A DNA stretch of 64,000 bases from Lacticaseibacillus sharpeae JCM 1186 = DSM 20505 (GCF_001436225.1 NZ_AYYO01000030.1:51249-115248), one strand, 5' to 3'. Numbered from the stretch's first letter, positions 6,644-16,034 are shown. The notes: generated by a model not told the origin, from the sequence alone. A program made the numbers and translations.

Positions 6644-8620
6644 ATGAAGATGAAGAAGAAAGGCTTAGTTGTAGCAGCACTTGCTACTGCAACGCTGCTC
6701 GCAGCTTGTGGTAACAGCAAGTCCAGCGATACAGCCAAGAAGCAGACTCTTGTGGATACATATAAAACTGTATTCTCAACAGACCCAGATAACTTTGACT
6801 ACACGGTTTCTTCCCGTGCAACCAACAGTGACATCTACTCTAACTTCGAAGACGGACTCCTCGAATGGGATCAGTACGGTCAGCTCAAGAATGACCTTGC
6901 TAAGTCTTGGAAGGTAAGTAAAGATGGCAAGACCTACACTTACAAACTCCGTAAGGGTGTTAAGTGGGTCGACTCTGATGGTAACAGTCACGGTGACGTT
7001 AAGGCTCAGGACTTCGTTACTGGTCTGAAGCACGCGGTTGCTGCAAAGTCAGAAACACTGTACGTTGTTCAGGGTTCCATCAAGGGCTTGAACGATTACG
7101 TTACCGGTAAGACCAAGGACTTCAACACTGTTGGTATTAAGGCCCTTGACGACTACACCATTCAGTACACACTGAATGCTCCAGAAAGTTTCTGGAACTC
7201 CAAGCTTACATACGGGGTTATGTTCCCAGTGCAGGCCAAGTTCCTTGCATCTAAGGGCTCCAAGTTCGGTCAGGCAAAGCCAGATGGCATCCTGTACAAC
7301 GGTCCTTTCACTCTGTCCAACTTCACATCCAAGTCAACAATTCAGATGAAGAAGAACCAGAGTTACTGGGACAAGAAGAATGTTCACTTGAACAATATCA
7401 AGATGACGTTCGACGATGGCTCTGACTCAGACGCATACTACAAGAAGTTCAAGAAGGGTGAACTCAGTGCTGCTACTGTGTTCCCAACATCCCCACTTTG
7501 GGCAACCGTTCAGAAGGAAAATGGTAAGAACATTATCTGGACCGATCAAGACCAGTCCACGTACAACTTTACCTTTAACTTCAACCGTCGTTCATTCAAG
7601 GATACTTCTAAGACGACTTCCAAGCAGAAGTCTGACACGCACAAGGCAATCATGAACAAGGACTTCCGTCTCGCAATTCAGGCTGCCTTCGACCGTACTT
7701 CCTACATCGCTCAGCAGACTGGTAAGGATGCTGCAACGAAGCGCATGCGTAACGAATTGACCCCACCTAAGTTCGTATCTATCAACGGTAAGGACTACGG
7801 TGACTTCGTTCAGAAGGACCTGTCCAAGGACAACCCAACAGCATTCAAGAACGTTGATCTTTCCGACCAGCAGGATGCATTCTACAACAAGTCCAAGGCA
7901 CAGAAGCTCTTCAAGAAGGCTAAGAAGGAACTGAAGAAGGAAGGGGTTTCCTTCCCAATCAAGCTCGACCTGCCTCAGGACGAAAAGCAGTCTATGCTTC
8001 TCAACCAGGCTAAGTCCTTCAAGAGCTCTATCGAAACCGTCCTCGGCAAGAAGAACGTTCAGATTGACATTCAGAACCTCCCAGAAGATGCATACCTGGC
8101 TGCTACCTACGCTGCAACTACTGGTGCTGCTTCTGACTTCGATATCTCTAACGCTTCTGGTTGGAGTCCTGACTACGTTGACCCATCAACGTACCTGGAA
8201 ATCTACAACCCAGAAACCGGTTCTATGCTCCGGACTCTTGGTATGGAAGCAACACAGAACGTCGCTGGCAAGGACCCATCCGCTTCCATCAAGAAGCAGG
8301 CTGGCTTTGACGAATACGCTAAGCTCCTGGCTAAGGCTGAAGCTATCAAGACTGACACGAACGCTCGTTACAAGGCATTCGCTAAGGCTGAAGCTTACAT
8401 GATGGCTCAGGGCTGGCAGTTCCCTGTATACTCACAGGGTGGTTCCGCTACCGTTACAAAGGTTGTTCCTAAGACCGCTGCATACGGCAAGTCTGGCCTT
8501 GTGCACGCATACAAGTACCTCAAGGTTCAGAAGGACACCACAACGGCTGCTGAATACAAGACTGCTAAGGCAGCTTGGACCAAGAAGGTTAACAAGCTCA
8601 ACGCTGAAGCTGACAAGTAA
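6644..8620 (+). CDS. oppA: Oligopeptide-binding lipoprotein OppA (AmiA type)
   Basis: This is the substrate-binding lipoprotein of a peptide ABC importer, held on the outer face of the membrane. The N-terminus has Lys residues, a hydrophobic stretch and the lipobox LAAC with Cys22. The remainder is a family 5 solute-binding protein with SWKVSKDGKTYTYKLRKGV near the N-terminus and NASGWSPDYVDPSTYL in the C-terminal part. At 658 residues it has the length of streptococcal AmiA (about 659) and is longer than lactococcal OppA. An ATG also lies at 6638, but GGAGG (6630-6634) is only 3 bases from it and 9 from the chosen ATG. Codon use is strongly biased, as in abundant proteins. A terminator-like hairpin separates it from the permease genes. 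Confidence 0.93.
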   Translation: MKMKKKGLVVAALATATLLAACGNSKSSDTAKKQTLVDTYKTVFSTDPDNFDYTVSSRATNSDIYSNFEDGLLEWDQYGQLKNDLAKSWKVSKDGKTYTYKLRKGVKWVDSDGNSHGDVKAQDFVTGLKHAVAAKSETLYVVQGSIKGLNDYVTGKTKDFNTVGIKALDDYTIQYTLNAPESFWNSKLTYGVMFPVQAKFLASKGSKFGQAKPDGILYNGPFTLSNFTSKSTIQMKKNQSYWDKKNVHLNNIKMTFDDGSDSDAYYKKFKKGELSAATVFPTSPLWATVQKENGKNIIWTDQDQSTYNFTFNFNRRSFKDTSKTTSKQKSDTHKAIMNKDFRLAIQAAFDRTSYIAQQTGKDAATKRMRNELTPPKFVSINGKDYGDFVQKDLSKDNPTAFKNVDLSDQQDAFYNKSKAQKLFKKAKKELKKEGVSFPIKLDLPQDEKQSMLLNQAKSFKSSIETVLGKKNVQIDIQNLPEDAYLAATYAATTGAASDFDISNASGWSPDYVDPSTYLEIYNPETGSMLRTLGMEATQNVAGKDPSASIKKQAGFDEYAKLLAKAEAIKTDTNARYKAFAKAEAYMMAQGWQFPVYSQGGSATVTKVVPKTAAYGKSGLVHAYKYLKVQKDTTTAAEYKTAKAAWTKKVNKLNAEADK

Positions 8621-8664
8621 GTCGGTACGAATATAAACCGGACATTCTAAGCTTAGAGTGGTGT

Positions 8665-8700
8665 GAAAAAGGACTAGCGCTACGTTGCTAGTCCTTTTTC
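8665..8700 (+). terminator. Intercistronic terminator between oppA and oppB
   Basis: A 13-bp stem (AAAAAGGACTAGC and complement) with an 8-base loop ends in TTTTTC. Partial termination here would give more oppA than permease mRNA, as is usual for binding-protein operons. Confidence 0.8.
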
Positions 8701-8797
8701 CATATCAAAAATAGTGGCGGAAAAAGCGTCACAAAGTTGAAACTTATTGTGTCACTATTTGTCACATCTGGGCAAGATAAAAGAAAGGGGCAACTAC

Positions 8798-10294
8798 ATG
8801 AAAAAATACGTATTCTTTCGTGTTCTGCGCTCAATTGTCAGTATTTTCCTCGTAACGACTGCTACCTTCATCATTATTTACTCACTTGTTCCACGTCGTG
8901 ACGTCTTCAAGGAAGACCCCAACGTCAACAAGCTGCAGTCCTCACCCGATAAACTGACTGAGTACGAGAACAACGCTTTTGAAAAGATGAACTACCTCGA
9001 TTACCTCAATACCCGTGATCTTATGACTAAGGTTGAGAAGGCAAATCCAAAGGCAACTATTACTACAGCGCACACAGAAGCCAACAGAAAAGCTTTTGCT
9101 GCATGGACGAGTAAGCACGGTTATGAGTTGAAGAAGTTCAAGCAGAGCAAAGACTACTATGCTGTGCGAGAGCTTCCACTCTGGGAACGCCTGAGCCGCT
9201 TTTACGGTGGTTTGATTAAGGTTGACAACCCATGGGCAATTCACGACAAGAAGAACCCAAACCTGAAGCGGTACCTGAAGATTGAACACGATGAAACTGT
9301 TGGTTGGGCCCTAGTTGGTTCAGGGACTAAGTACCGTTACCAGATTTACTTCAACGGTTCATTCCCATACATTCACCAGAACATCATTAAATTCAACCTT
9401 GGGACGTCATACCCAACGTACGCTAATTTGCCAGTTTCTTCTGTTATTGGTGGTGGTCAAGGTGAGGCTAAGTCAGTCACATTTACCGGTGAAGACGGCA
9501 AGACCGTTAACAACTCCGATGATGTGTACACGCGTCAGTACCAGACACCATCCAAGCAGGATTCTAGTAAAAAGGCTATTTACCAGGATGACTACACAGA
9601 TACCGATCAGTCATATCAAGATCCTTCTATGATTGGGACCTCTGTGCGTGCCGGTCTGGTAGGGATTTTGATTCAGTACCTGTTGGCAATTCCGTTTGGG
9701 ATTTTCATGGCGCGGTACAAAAACCGTCTCTTTGACCGTATTGGTACTGGTGTTATCACGCTGTTCATCGCCGTCCCATCACTGGCGTTCATCTACGTGT
9801 TCCGGTTCATCGGTCAAGCAGTCTTCCAGCTGCCAGATTCATTCCCAACCAATGGTGCTTCGGCCATTTCCTCATGGGTAATGCCTAGTGTCATTTTGGG
9901 TCTGCTGATGGTTTCCGGTCTTGCCCTCTGGTTCCGTCGTTTCATGATTGACCAGCAGAGCTCCGACTACGTTAAGTTTGCTAAGGCCAAGGGTCTCAAC
10001 GAAAACGAAATTTACACGAAGCACATCTTTAAGAATGCTTCCATTCCTATCGTTAACGGGATTCCAGGTTCTATCATTGCCACGATTGGTGGGGCAACGA
10101 TGACTGAAGAAATCTTCGCGATGCCTGGGATGGGGAAGATGCTCCCAGACTCAATTACGGCTCACAACAACTCGGTTGTTATTGGTCTGGTATTCATCTT
10201 TACCACAATTGCTGTCCTTTCTGTATTACTTGGTGACTTGCTGATGGCCGCCGTTGATCCACGTATCAAACTTTCAGCGTCAGGAGATGACTAA
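8798..10294 (+). CDS. oppB: Oligopeptide ABC transporter permease OppB (AmiC type)
   Basis: This is one of two membrane subunits of the peptide importer. Its 498 residues equal streptococcal AmiC and exceed the usual OppB of about 310-320. One transmembrane segment (about 9-30) is followed by some 250 residues that should face outside, and then by the normal permease core from about residue 280. That core contains the EAA-type loop with FAKAKGLNENEIYTKHIFKNA. The ATG at 8798 is preceded by AAAGGGG at 8785-8790; upstream in-frame starts lack such a site. The gene is followed after one base by oppC. Confidence 0.93.
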   Translation: MKKYVFFRVLRSIVSIFLVTTATFIIIYSLVPRRDVFKEDPNVNKLQSSPDKLTEYENNAFEKMNYLDYLNTRDLMTKVEKANPKATITTAHTEANRKAFAAWTSKHGYELKKFKQSKDYYAVRELPLWERLSRFYGGLIKVDNPWAIHDKKNPNLKRYLKIEHDETVGWALVGSGTKYRYQIYFNGSFPYIHQNIIKFNLGTSYPTYANLPVSSVIGGGQGEAKSVTFTGEDGKTVNNSDDVYTRQYQTPSKQDSSKKAIYQDDYTDTDQSYQDPSMIGTSVRAGLVGILIQYLLAIPFGIFMARYKNRLFDRIGTGVITLFIAVPSLAFIYVFRFIGQAVFQLPDSFPTNGASAISSWVMPSVILGLLMVSGLALWFRRFMIDQQSSDYVKFAKAKGLNENEIYTKHIFKNASIPIVNGIPGSIIATIGGATMTEEIFAMPGMGKMLPDSITAHNNSVVIGLVFIFTTIAVLSVLLGDLLMAAVDPRIKLSASGDD

Positions 10295-10295
10295 C

Positions 10296-11285
10296 ATGGC
10301 CCTTTTTAAGAAATCAAAACAAGAAGCACCAAAGACGGCAACTGCTGAAACAGCTGCACCAGTTGAAGTGTTCGATACTGACTTCACGCCAGTTAGTCTG
10401 GATGAATTAGCATCTGAAGTTATTGACACCCCGAAGTACGCTTACTGGCCACAGGTGGCTCGTAAGTTCTTCTCGAACAAGATTACGATTGTGATGTTGG
10501 TCATCTTAATCGCAGTTTTAGGTATGGCCTTCATTCAGCCATCATTCTCTGGCTATGACATGAACAGTACAGCTGGGATTAACGACTTTGCAGCTCGGTT
10601 TAACCCACCTTCATCCAAGTTCTGGTTTGGGACTGATGGCGATGGTAAGTCACTGTTCGACGCTATCTGGGCTGGTGCTAAGACCTCAATGTCCATTTCA
10701 GTTATTTCTACGGTTATCACAACCGTAATTGGGACTGTGGTTGGTGCATTCTGGGGTGTTTCACCGAAGATGGACCGGATTATGCTGGAAGTTTACAACG
10801 TTATCTCCAACATTCCCCAGCTGCTGATTATCATCGTGCTGTCTTACAGTTTCGGTGCCGGTTTCTGGAACCTGATTTTCGCTATGAACTGCACATCTTG
10901 GATTGGGACCGCTTATGGGATTCGTGTCCAAGTTATGATTCAGCGGCAACGTGAATACAACGTTGCATCCCGGACTTTGGGGACACCTATTACGAAGATT
11001 ATCACGCGGAACATCCTGCCATACCTGACGAGTTACCTGGTAACAAGTATCTCTCTGTCACTGCCAGGGTTCGTCTCCACTGAAGTATTTCTTTCCTTCC
11101 TTGGCGTTGGTCTCAGTGCCAACACGCCATCACTTGGGCGGTTAATTTCTCAGTACTCCACGTACATGACCACGTTCCCATACCTGTTCTGGCTTCCAGT
11201 TGCAGCCCTGCTGCTTATTACCGTGCCAGTATATGTTGTTGGGCAGAACTTGGCCGACGCAACTGACCCTCGTACGCACATGTAG
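10296..11285 (+). CDS. oppC: Oligopeptide ABC transporter permease OppC (AmiD type)
   Basis: This is the second membrane subunit. The 329 residues contain an N-terminal cytoplasmic stretch of about 60 residues, a first transmembrane helix (about 70-90), the OppC-type segment with FGTDGDGKSLFDAIWAGAKT, and the permease core with EYNVASRTLGTPITKIITRN as the EAA loop. GGAGA at 10283-10287 fits the ATG at 10296 better than the in-frame ATG at 10287. It is separated from oppB by one base and from oppD by 64 bases with a new ribosome binding site. Confidence 0.93.
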   Translation: MALFKKSKQEAPKTATAETAAPVEVFDTDFTPVSLDELASEVIDTPKYAYWPQVARKFFSNKITIVMLVILIAVLGMAFIQPSFSGYDMNSTAGINDFAARFNPPSSKFWFGTDGDGKSLFDAIWAGAKTSMSISVISTVITTVIGTVVGAFWGVSPKMDRIMLEVYNVISNIPQLLIIIVLSYSFGAGFWNLIFAMNCTSWIGTAYGIRVQVMIQRQREYNVASRTLGTPITKIITRNILPYLTSYLVTSISLSLPGFVSTEVFLSFLGVGLSANTPSLGRLISQYSTYMTTFPYLFWLPVAALLLITVPVYVVGQNLADATDPRTHM

Positions 11286-11349
11286 TTAAGAAGAGCACGC
11301 AAAACCCTGGTTTCGCGGAGCTCGACTATGATAGAAGGAAGGCTTTACT

Positions 11350-12435
11350 ATGACAGATAAAAAGACAATTCTTAAAGTCGATGACCTGTCCGTCAACTTC
11401 CAGGTTCGTGGGCGTACGCTGAAGGCAATTCACCACGTTTCTATGGATTTATACGAAGGCGAGACACTGGCCATCGTTGGGGAATCCGGTTCTGGTAAGT
11501 CCGTGCTCACCCGCACGTTCACCGGGATGCTGGAATCCAACGGTTACATTCCAAACGGGACCATCGATTACGATGGACAGCACTTGGAGAAACTCAAGAA
11601 GGACAAGGACTGGGAAGGGATTCGTGGTAAGGAAATTGCCACAATCTTCCAGGAACCTATGACCTCACTTGACCCAATCAAGACGATTGGCTCCCAGATT
11701 GCTGAAGTTATTATCAAGCACCAAGGGAAGTCGAAGAAGGAAGCTAAGGCCGAGGCCATCTCACTGATGGAACGTACCGGGATTCCTAATGCTGCAGACC
11801 GTTACAGCGACTACCCATTCGAATACTCCGGGGGCATGCGGCAGCGTATCGTTATCGCGATTGCGCTGGCCTGCCACCCGAAAATCCTGATTTGTGACGA
11901 ACCAACCACCGCGCTGGACGTTACGATTCAGGCCCAGATTCTTGACCTGATCAAGGAACTGGCCCAAGAGTTCCACTTCACTACCATCTTCATCACGCAC
12001 GACCTGGGCGTTGTGGCCGCCATCGCTGACCGGATTGCTGTAATGTATTCAGGTCGTATCATCGAATACGGTACTTGTGACGAAATCTTCTACGATCCCC
12101 GTCACCCGTACACTTGGAGCCTGCTGTCCTCGCTGCCTCAATTGGCAACGAAGGGTGGGGAACTGTTCTCTATCCCCGGCACGCCACCATCTCTGTACCA
12201 CGACATTGTGGGGGACGCCTTCGCCCCTCGTGACCCTTACGCCATGAAGGTTGACTTCAAGGCCGACCCACCAATGTTCAAGGTTACCGACACGCATTAT
12301 GCGAAGACTTGGTTGCTCGACCCTCGGGCACCTAAGACTGAGAAGCCCGCATTGATTCAGAACCTGCACGAACGCATGGTTGAACAGCACGAAGCAGTGA
12401 AGACTGCCGACATCGTAGGAGGTGAGCGCAAGTGA
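11350..12435 (+). CDS. oppD: Oligopeptide ABC transporter ATPase OppD (AmiE type)
   Basis: This is one of the two cytoplasmic ATPases. It has Walker A GESGSGKS at 44-51, the signature YSGGMRQR, Walker B ILICDEP at 179-185, and the oligopeptide-transporter C-terminal domain with the typical GTPPSLYHD region. Length (361) matches AmiE (355). GAAGGAAGG precedes the ATG. The stop overlaps the GTG start of oppF by four bases (GTGA), so the two ATPases are translationally coupled. Confidence 0.95.
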   Translation: MTDKKTILKVDDLSVNFQVRGRTLKAIHHVSMDLYEGETLAIVGESGSGKSVLTRTFTGMLESNGYIPNGTIDYDGQHLEKLKKDKDWEGIRGKEIATIFQEPMTSLDPIKTIGSQIAEVIIKHQGKSKKEAKAEAISLMERTGIPNAADRYSDYPFEYSGGMRQRIVIAIALACHPKILICDEPTTALDVTIQAQILDLIKELAQEFHFTTIFITHDLGVVAAIADRIAVMYSGRIIEYGTCDEIFYDPRHPYTWSLLSSLPQLATKGGELFSIPGTPPSLYHDIVGDAFAPRDPYAMKVDFKADPPMFKVTDTHYAKTWLLDPRAPKTEKPALIQNLHERMVEQHEAVKTADIVGGERK

Positions 12436-13367
12436 CAGAAGAACGTGAGAAACTGATCTCCCTCAAGGATGTTGAGATTACGTACGGTGAAGGTAAGAAC
12501 GCCTTCGTTGCCACGCGCGACATCAACTTCGACATCTACAAGGGTGAAACCTTCTCCCTTGTAGGTGAATCTGGTTCCGGTAAGACCACCATTGGTAGTG
12601 CCATCTTGGGGATCAACAAGACCACCAAGGGGACCATCGACTTCGAAGGGAACATCATCAACGGCAAGATGCCGAAGAAGGAGAAGCACGAGATTGAACG
12701 GAAGATTCAGATGATCTTCCAAGACCCTGCTGCTTCCCTGAACGAACGTGCCACCGTTGATTACATCATCTCTGAAGGGTTGTACAACTACCACCTGTAC
12801 AAGGATGAAGACGACCGCCAGCAGAAGGTCCGTAAGATTATCGAGGAAGTTGGGCTGCTGCCAGAACACCTCTACCGTTACCCCCACGAATTCTCTGGTG
12901 GCCAACGTCAGCGTATCGGGATTGCCCGTGCGCTGGTTATGGAACCCGACCTGGTTGTGGCGGACGAACCAATCTCCGCGCTGGACGTTTCTATCCGTGC
13001 ACAGGTTCTGAACCTGCTCAAGAAGTTCCAGCGTGAGCAGGGCACCACGTACCTGTTCATCGCCCATGACCTCTCTGTTGTCCGCTTCATTTCCGACCGT
13101 ATCGCCGTTATTCGCTCCGGCCGAATTGTCGAAATCGCGCCAACTGAAGAGCTGTTCACGAACCCATTGCACCCATACACGCAGGCGCTGCTTTCCGCTG
13201 TGCCTGTGCCTGACCCGAAGCTTGCCCGCGAGAAGAAGCTGCTGGTGTACGATCCAAGCCAGCACCACTACGAAACCGACAAGCCGAAGATGGTTGAAAT
13301 CAAGCCTGGTCACTTCATCTACGCTAACGAAGAAGAGACTGCGCACTACAAGGAAATCATCAAGTAG
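12432..13367 (+). CDS. oppF: Oligopeptide ABC transporter ATPase OppF (AmiF type)
   Basis: This is the second ATPase, forming the nucleotide-binding dimer with OppD. It has Walker A GESGSGKT at 45-52, the signature FSGGQRQR, Walker B LVVADEP at 174-180, and the C-terminal oligopeptide domain ([16 protein letters not shown]). Its 311 residues match AmiF (308). The start is GTG, preceded by the near-perfect ribosome binding site AGGAGGTG at 12417-12424. It is the last gene of the operon, with a strong terminator 21 bases after the stop. Confidence 0.95.
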   Translation: MTEEREKLISLKDVEITYGEGKNAFVATRDINFDIYKGETFSLVGESGSGKTTIGSAILGINKTTKGTIDFEGNIINGKMPKKEKHEIERKIQMIFQDPAASLNERATVDYIISEGLYNYHLYKDEDDRQQKVRKIIEEVGLLPEHLYRYPHEFSGGQRQRIGIARALVMEPDLVVADEPISALDVSIRAQVLNLLKKFQREQGTTYLFIAHDLSVVRFISDRIAVIRSGRIVEIAPTEELFTNPLHPYTQALLSAVPVPDPKLAREKKLLVYDPSQHHYETDKPKMVEIKPGHFIYANEEETAHYKEIIK

Positions 13368-13388
13368 GTTAAGCAGATGAGCGAAAAA

Positions 13389-13425
13389 CCGCGCATTCAC
13401 GTAAACGTGAGTGCGCGGTTTTTTT
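13389..13425 (+). terminator. Terminator of the opp operon
   Basis: A 14-bp stem (CCGCGCATTCACGT with one G-T pair) and a 2-base gap run into seven T. Confidence 0.9.
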
Positions 13426-13501
13426 ATGGCACGAATTATTGGTGCGTAACGAAAAAAGATTAACGGATGTTGCAGTGGGTGCGCTTTGCCCGCTGTTTTT
13501 T

Positions 13502-13510
13502 TGCTATAAT
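13502..13510 (+). promoter_or_regulatory. Extended -10 promoter of the nucleoside hydrolase
   Basis: TGC-TATAAT is an extended -10 element 58 bases before the ATG; no good -35 hexamer is seen at the right distance. Confidence 0.5.
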
Positions 13511-13567
13511 GAACGGATATTCATTTTGCCGGGCAACTGATTGCCAGGCCACGCAGAAGGGGACAAC

Positions 13568-14503
13568 ATGAAGAACATTTGGTTAGATTCAGATCCAGGC
13601 ATTGATGACGCAGTTGCCTTCGCGATGGCGGCGGCAAGTTCCGATGAGCTTAACGTGCTCGGCATCACGGCGGTCTCTGGGAACCAGAGCAGCGACCGGG
13701 TGACGCGCAACGCATTGCGGTTGTCCGCTATGCTGGGGATGGACGACGTGCCCGTTGTGCGTGGGGCGCGCGAACCGCTGATTAAGAAGGTTGCGGATGC
13801 GGCCGAATTCCACGGTGAATCGGGCCTGGGCCACTTCACGGCGCCCGCGACGGCGAAGACGGTCGCCGCAAAGAACGGGCTGCTGTACATGGCCGTCAGC
13901 ATTTTGTCACTGCCTGCCGAGCAGAAGGTCACGCTGGTACCCACCGGTCCACTCACCGACATTGCACTCCTACTGAAGACCTTCCCCGATGTGCGCGAAC
14001 GCATCGAACGCATCGTGTTCATGGGCGGCTCGTCAATTGGTGGGAACGTGACCGATAAGGCTGAATTCAACATCTGGGCCGATCCCGATGCCGCCCAGAT
14101 TGTGCTGCACTCGGGGATTCCGACCGTCATGTGCGGACTGGACATTACACTCCAGTGCGGGCTGACCAAGCCGCAGATTGCCGCCTTGCTCGCGGATACG
14201 GACCCGATTAAGAATGCGTACGGCCAGATGCTCAGCTTCTACGCGAACGTACCGGGTAATGAAGAAGAACCGCTCGTGGCGATTCACGATGCGGTCACCA
14301 TCATCTACTTGACCCACCCTGAATTGTTCGGCGGTAAGTTCGTGACGGTCGACGTCGATTGCGGTAAGGGCGCAGGTAACGGCGAGACGATTTGCACCGA
14401 CGCGCACATCGACGCGGATAACGCGGTGTACATGCTCAATGAAGTTGATTTGCCGGCATTCCAGCGGGTCTTGTTGGGTAAACTCGATACACTTAAAGGT
14501 TAA
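13568..14503 (+). CDS. Inosine-uridine-type nucleoside hydrolase
   Basis: The protein hydrolyses ribonucleosides to base and ribose in the cytoplasm, for salvage. It belongs to the IunH/Rih family: the N-terminal calcium-binding signature DSDPGIDD lies at 7-14, and VTLVPTGPLTDIA and a later AEFNIWADPDAA segment are also typical. Length (311) is normal. I chose the ATG at 13568 because AAGGGGA precedes it and the DSDPGIDD signature is expected a few residues from the start. The exact base preference (RihA, RihB or RihC type) cannot be told. It is a single-gene unit with a terminator on each side. Confidence 0.9.
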   Translation: MKNIWLDSDPGIDDAVAFAMAAASSDELNVLGITAVSGNQSSDRVTRNALRLSAMLGMDDVPVVRGAREPLIKKVADAAEFHGESGLGHFTAPATAKTVAAKNGLLYMAVSILSLPAEQKVTLVPTGPLTDIALLLKTFPDVRERIERIVFMGGSSIGGNVTDKAEFNIWADPDAAQIVLHSGIPTVMCGLDITLQCGLTKPQIAALLADTDPIKNAYGQMLSFYANVPGNEEEPLVAIHDAVTIIYLTHPELFGGKFVTVDVDCGKGAGNGETICTDAHIDADNAVYMLNEVDLPAFQRVLLGKLDTLKG

Positions 14504-14508
14504 AATCG

Positions 14509-14540
14509 CGCGGCCGCCACTTGTGGTCGGTCGCGTTTTT
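14509..14540 (+). terminator. Terminator of the nucleoside hydrolase
   Basis: A GC-rich 12-bp stem with one bulged T and a short TT loop is followed by five T. Confidence 0.8.
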
Positions 14541-14555
14541 ATTTAGGAGGCAATT

Positions 14556-15182
14556 ATGGCGGACGAAGAATATGAACGGATGTTGGCGGGTAAGCTGTAC
14601 ATCACAGACCGGATTCAGGATGCAAACCGCGAGATTCCGGGGCAATTGATTGTCCAGCAAATTAACCAGACGCCCATTGACCAGACCGAGCGGATTCTTG
14701 CGCTGGAAGAACAGATTTTCCAGGGCGAACACAAGAATATCTTCGTGCAGCCCCCATTTGCCGTTGATTACGGCAAGCACATCCGCGTCGGCGATAATTT
14801 TTACTGCAACGTGAACGCCGTTTTCCTCGATACCAATTGGATCACTATCGGCAATAACGTCAAGATTGGTCCGCGGGTCAACCTGCTGACGGCGGGGCAC
14901 CCCATCGACGCCCAGACGCGGATTTCGCTGCTTGAATTCGCCGCGCCCATCACGATTGGGGACAACACGTGGCTGGGCGGCAACGTCACGGTGCTGCCCG
15001 GGGTCACCATCGGCAGCAACTCTGTTATTGGCGCTGGTGCGGTGGTGACCAAGGATATTCCGGACGGCGTGGTCGCGGTCGGCAACCCGGCGCGCGTGCT
15101 GCGTAAGATTAACGCTGCGGACCGCAAGTACTGGCGCGATGAGGCAGCAGCCTACCGGCGGGAGCGGGGAACGGCGGAATGA
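14556..15182 (+). CDS. Sugar O-acetyltransferase, Maa/LacA/NodL family
   Basis: The enzyme transfers acetyl from acetyl-CoA to a sugar (maltose, galactoside or similar). The N-terminal part (ERMLAGKLYITD) is the Mac domain of maltose/galactoside acetyltransferases. From about residue 60 a left-handed beta helix of hexapeptide repeats follows (ITIGNNVKIGPRV, ITIGDNTWLGGNV, VTIGSNSVIGAGA). The probable catalytic His115 is in AGHPID. Length (208) is slightly above the family norm of 185-205. AGGAGG (14545-14550) sits 5 bases before the ATG. The stop overlaps the next start by four bases (ATGA), which makes it the first gene of an operon with two fluoride-channel genes. Confidence 0.9.
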   Translation: MADEEYERMLAGKLYITDRIQDANREIPGQLIVQQINQTPIDQTERILALEEQIFQGEHKNIFVQPPFAVDYGKHIRVGDNFYCNVNAVFLDTNWITIGNNVKIGPRVNLLTAGHPIDAQTRISLLEFAAPITIGDNTWLGGNVTVLPGVTIGSNSVIGAGAVVTKDIPDGVVAVGNPARVLRKINAADRKYWRDEAAAYRRERGTAE

Positions 15183-15577
15183 AAGGGACAGTGCTTCGCA
15201 ACTACCTCGCCGTGTTCCTTGGCGGGTGTTTCGGCGGCATTGCCCGCTACGGTCTCAGTATGTGGATCAATGACGCGCACACCATGCTCGGCACCACCGT
15301 CGTGAACGTGGTGGGGAGTTTCCTGCTGACGTTCATCACGTATGGCATCGCGGTGCGTTATGACGTGCCCGACTGGCTGATTCTGGGGCTGGGCACGGGC
15401 TTTGTCGGTGCGTTTACGACCTTCTCGACACTTGGCTTGAATTTGGTGCGCCACGTAGGCAGTGAACCGATTCTTGCCTGCGCGATTTTTGCCCTGAACC
15501 TATTGCTGGGTCTGCTGGCGTCGGTTGGCGGTTACTGGGTGGGCCAGCTTGGTGAGAGGTGGCGGCGCGGATGGTGA
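15179..15577 (+). CDS. crcB: Fluoride channel subunit FluC/CrcB (first of pair)
   Basis: The 132 residues form four transmembrane helices of a fluoride-specific channel that lets toxic fluoride leave the cell. Family motifs are GGCFGGIARYGLS at the N-terminus, GTTVVNVVGSF with the conserved Asn, and GFVGAFTTFSTL with the TTFS motif of the third helix. It overlaps the acetyltransferase by four bases and the second FluC gene by seven (ATGGTGA), so the subunits should be made in similar amounts. Two-gene FluC loci in Gram-positive bacteria encode heterodimers in which the chains insert in opposite directions. Confidence 0.93.
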   Translation: MKGTVLRNYLAVFLGGCFGGIARYGLSMWINDAHTMLGTTVVNVVGSFLLTFITYGIAVRYDVPDWLILGLGTGFVGAFTTFSTLGLNLVRHVGSEPILACAIFALNLLLGLLASVGGYWVGQLGERWRRGW

Positions 15578-15921
15578 TTTTGCTTGCGATTGGTGCTGGC
15601 TGTGGGGCCATGCTGCGTTATTCGTTAACCAACTTAGGTAAACGGTTGTGGCCACAATTGCCCTTGGCGACGTTTTTAATTAACTTAAGTGGTGCTTTCA
15701 TCGCCGGCGCCCTCAGCATGACGCTATTTTCCGGGTCGGTTACCACGATTCTGCTGACCGGCGTGTGCGGCGGCTACACCACTTTTTCCACCTACATGGC
15801 TGACACCACCAGCTTGTGGCGCAATGGACGACACGTAGCAGCTTGCTTATATTATGTCGGTACGGCTGTCTGTGGCGTGCTAGCAGTGATGTTTGGCGCG
15901 CTGGCGGGCCGAAATCTTTAG
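15571..15921 (+). CDS. crcB: Fluoride channel subunit FluC/CrcB (second of pair)
   Basis: The 116 residues repeat the FluC plan: GCGAMLRYSLTNL, LATFLINLSGAF with the conserved Asn, and CGGYTTFSTYM. An in-frame GTG lies at 15559, but GAGAGG (15554-15559) fits the ATG at 15571 and the family's N-terminus begins near here. It is diverged from the first subunit, as expected for a heterodimer rather than a recent duplication. No crcB (fluoride) riboswitch is recognisable before the operon. Confidence 0.93.
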   Translation: MVILLAIGAGCGAMLRYSLTNLGKRLWPQLPLATFLINLSGAFIAGALSMTLFSGSVTTILLTGVCGGYTTFSTYMADTTSLWRNGRHVAACLYYVGTAVCGVLAVMFGALAGRNL

Positions 15922-15998
15922 TCAGCGAAGGTGAACAAAAGGTGGTGCCCAGCAGCGCATTTTTTGGGTTCGAAATGATAATACCGCCACTTAAGATT

Positions 15999-16034
15999 AA
16001 AACCTGAGAATTTCTCAGTTACATTTAAGGTTTT
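15999..16034 (+). promoter_or_regulatory. Nested inverted repeats before the secreted hydrolase
   Basis: An outer pair AAAACCT/AGGTTTT encloses an inner dyad CTGAGA-ATT-TCTCAG (16004-16018). It may be the end of the crcB transcript or an operator for the next gene; no clear T tract supports a terminator. Confidence 0.35.

Noticed and set aside
12357..13400. Long minus-strand open frame of about 347 codons opposite oppF
   Set aside because: It has no ribosome binding site and its product has no domain pattern; it mirrors the strongly biased codons of oppF, and the plus strand has a clear ATPase.
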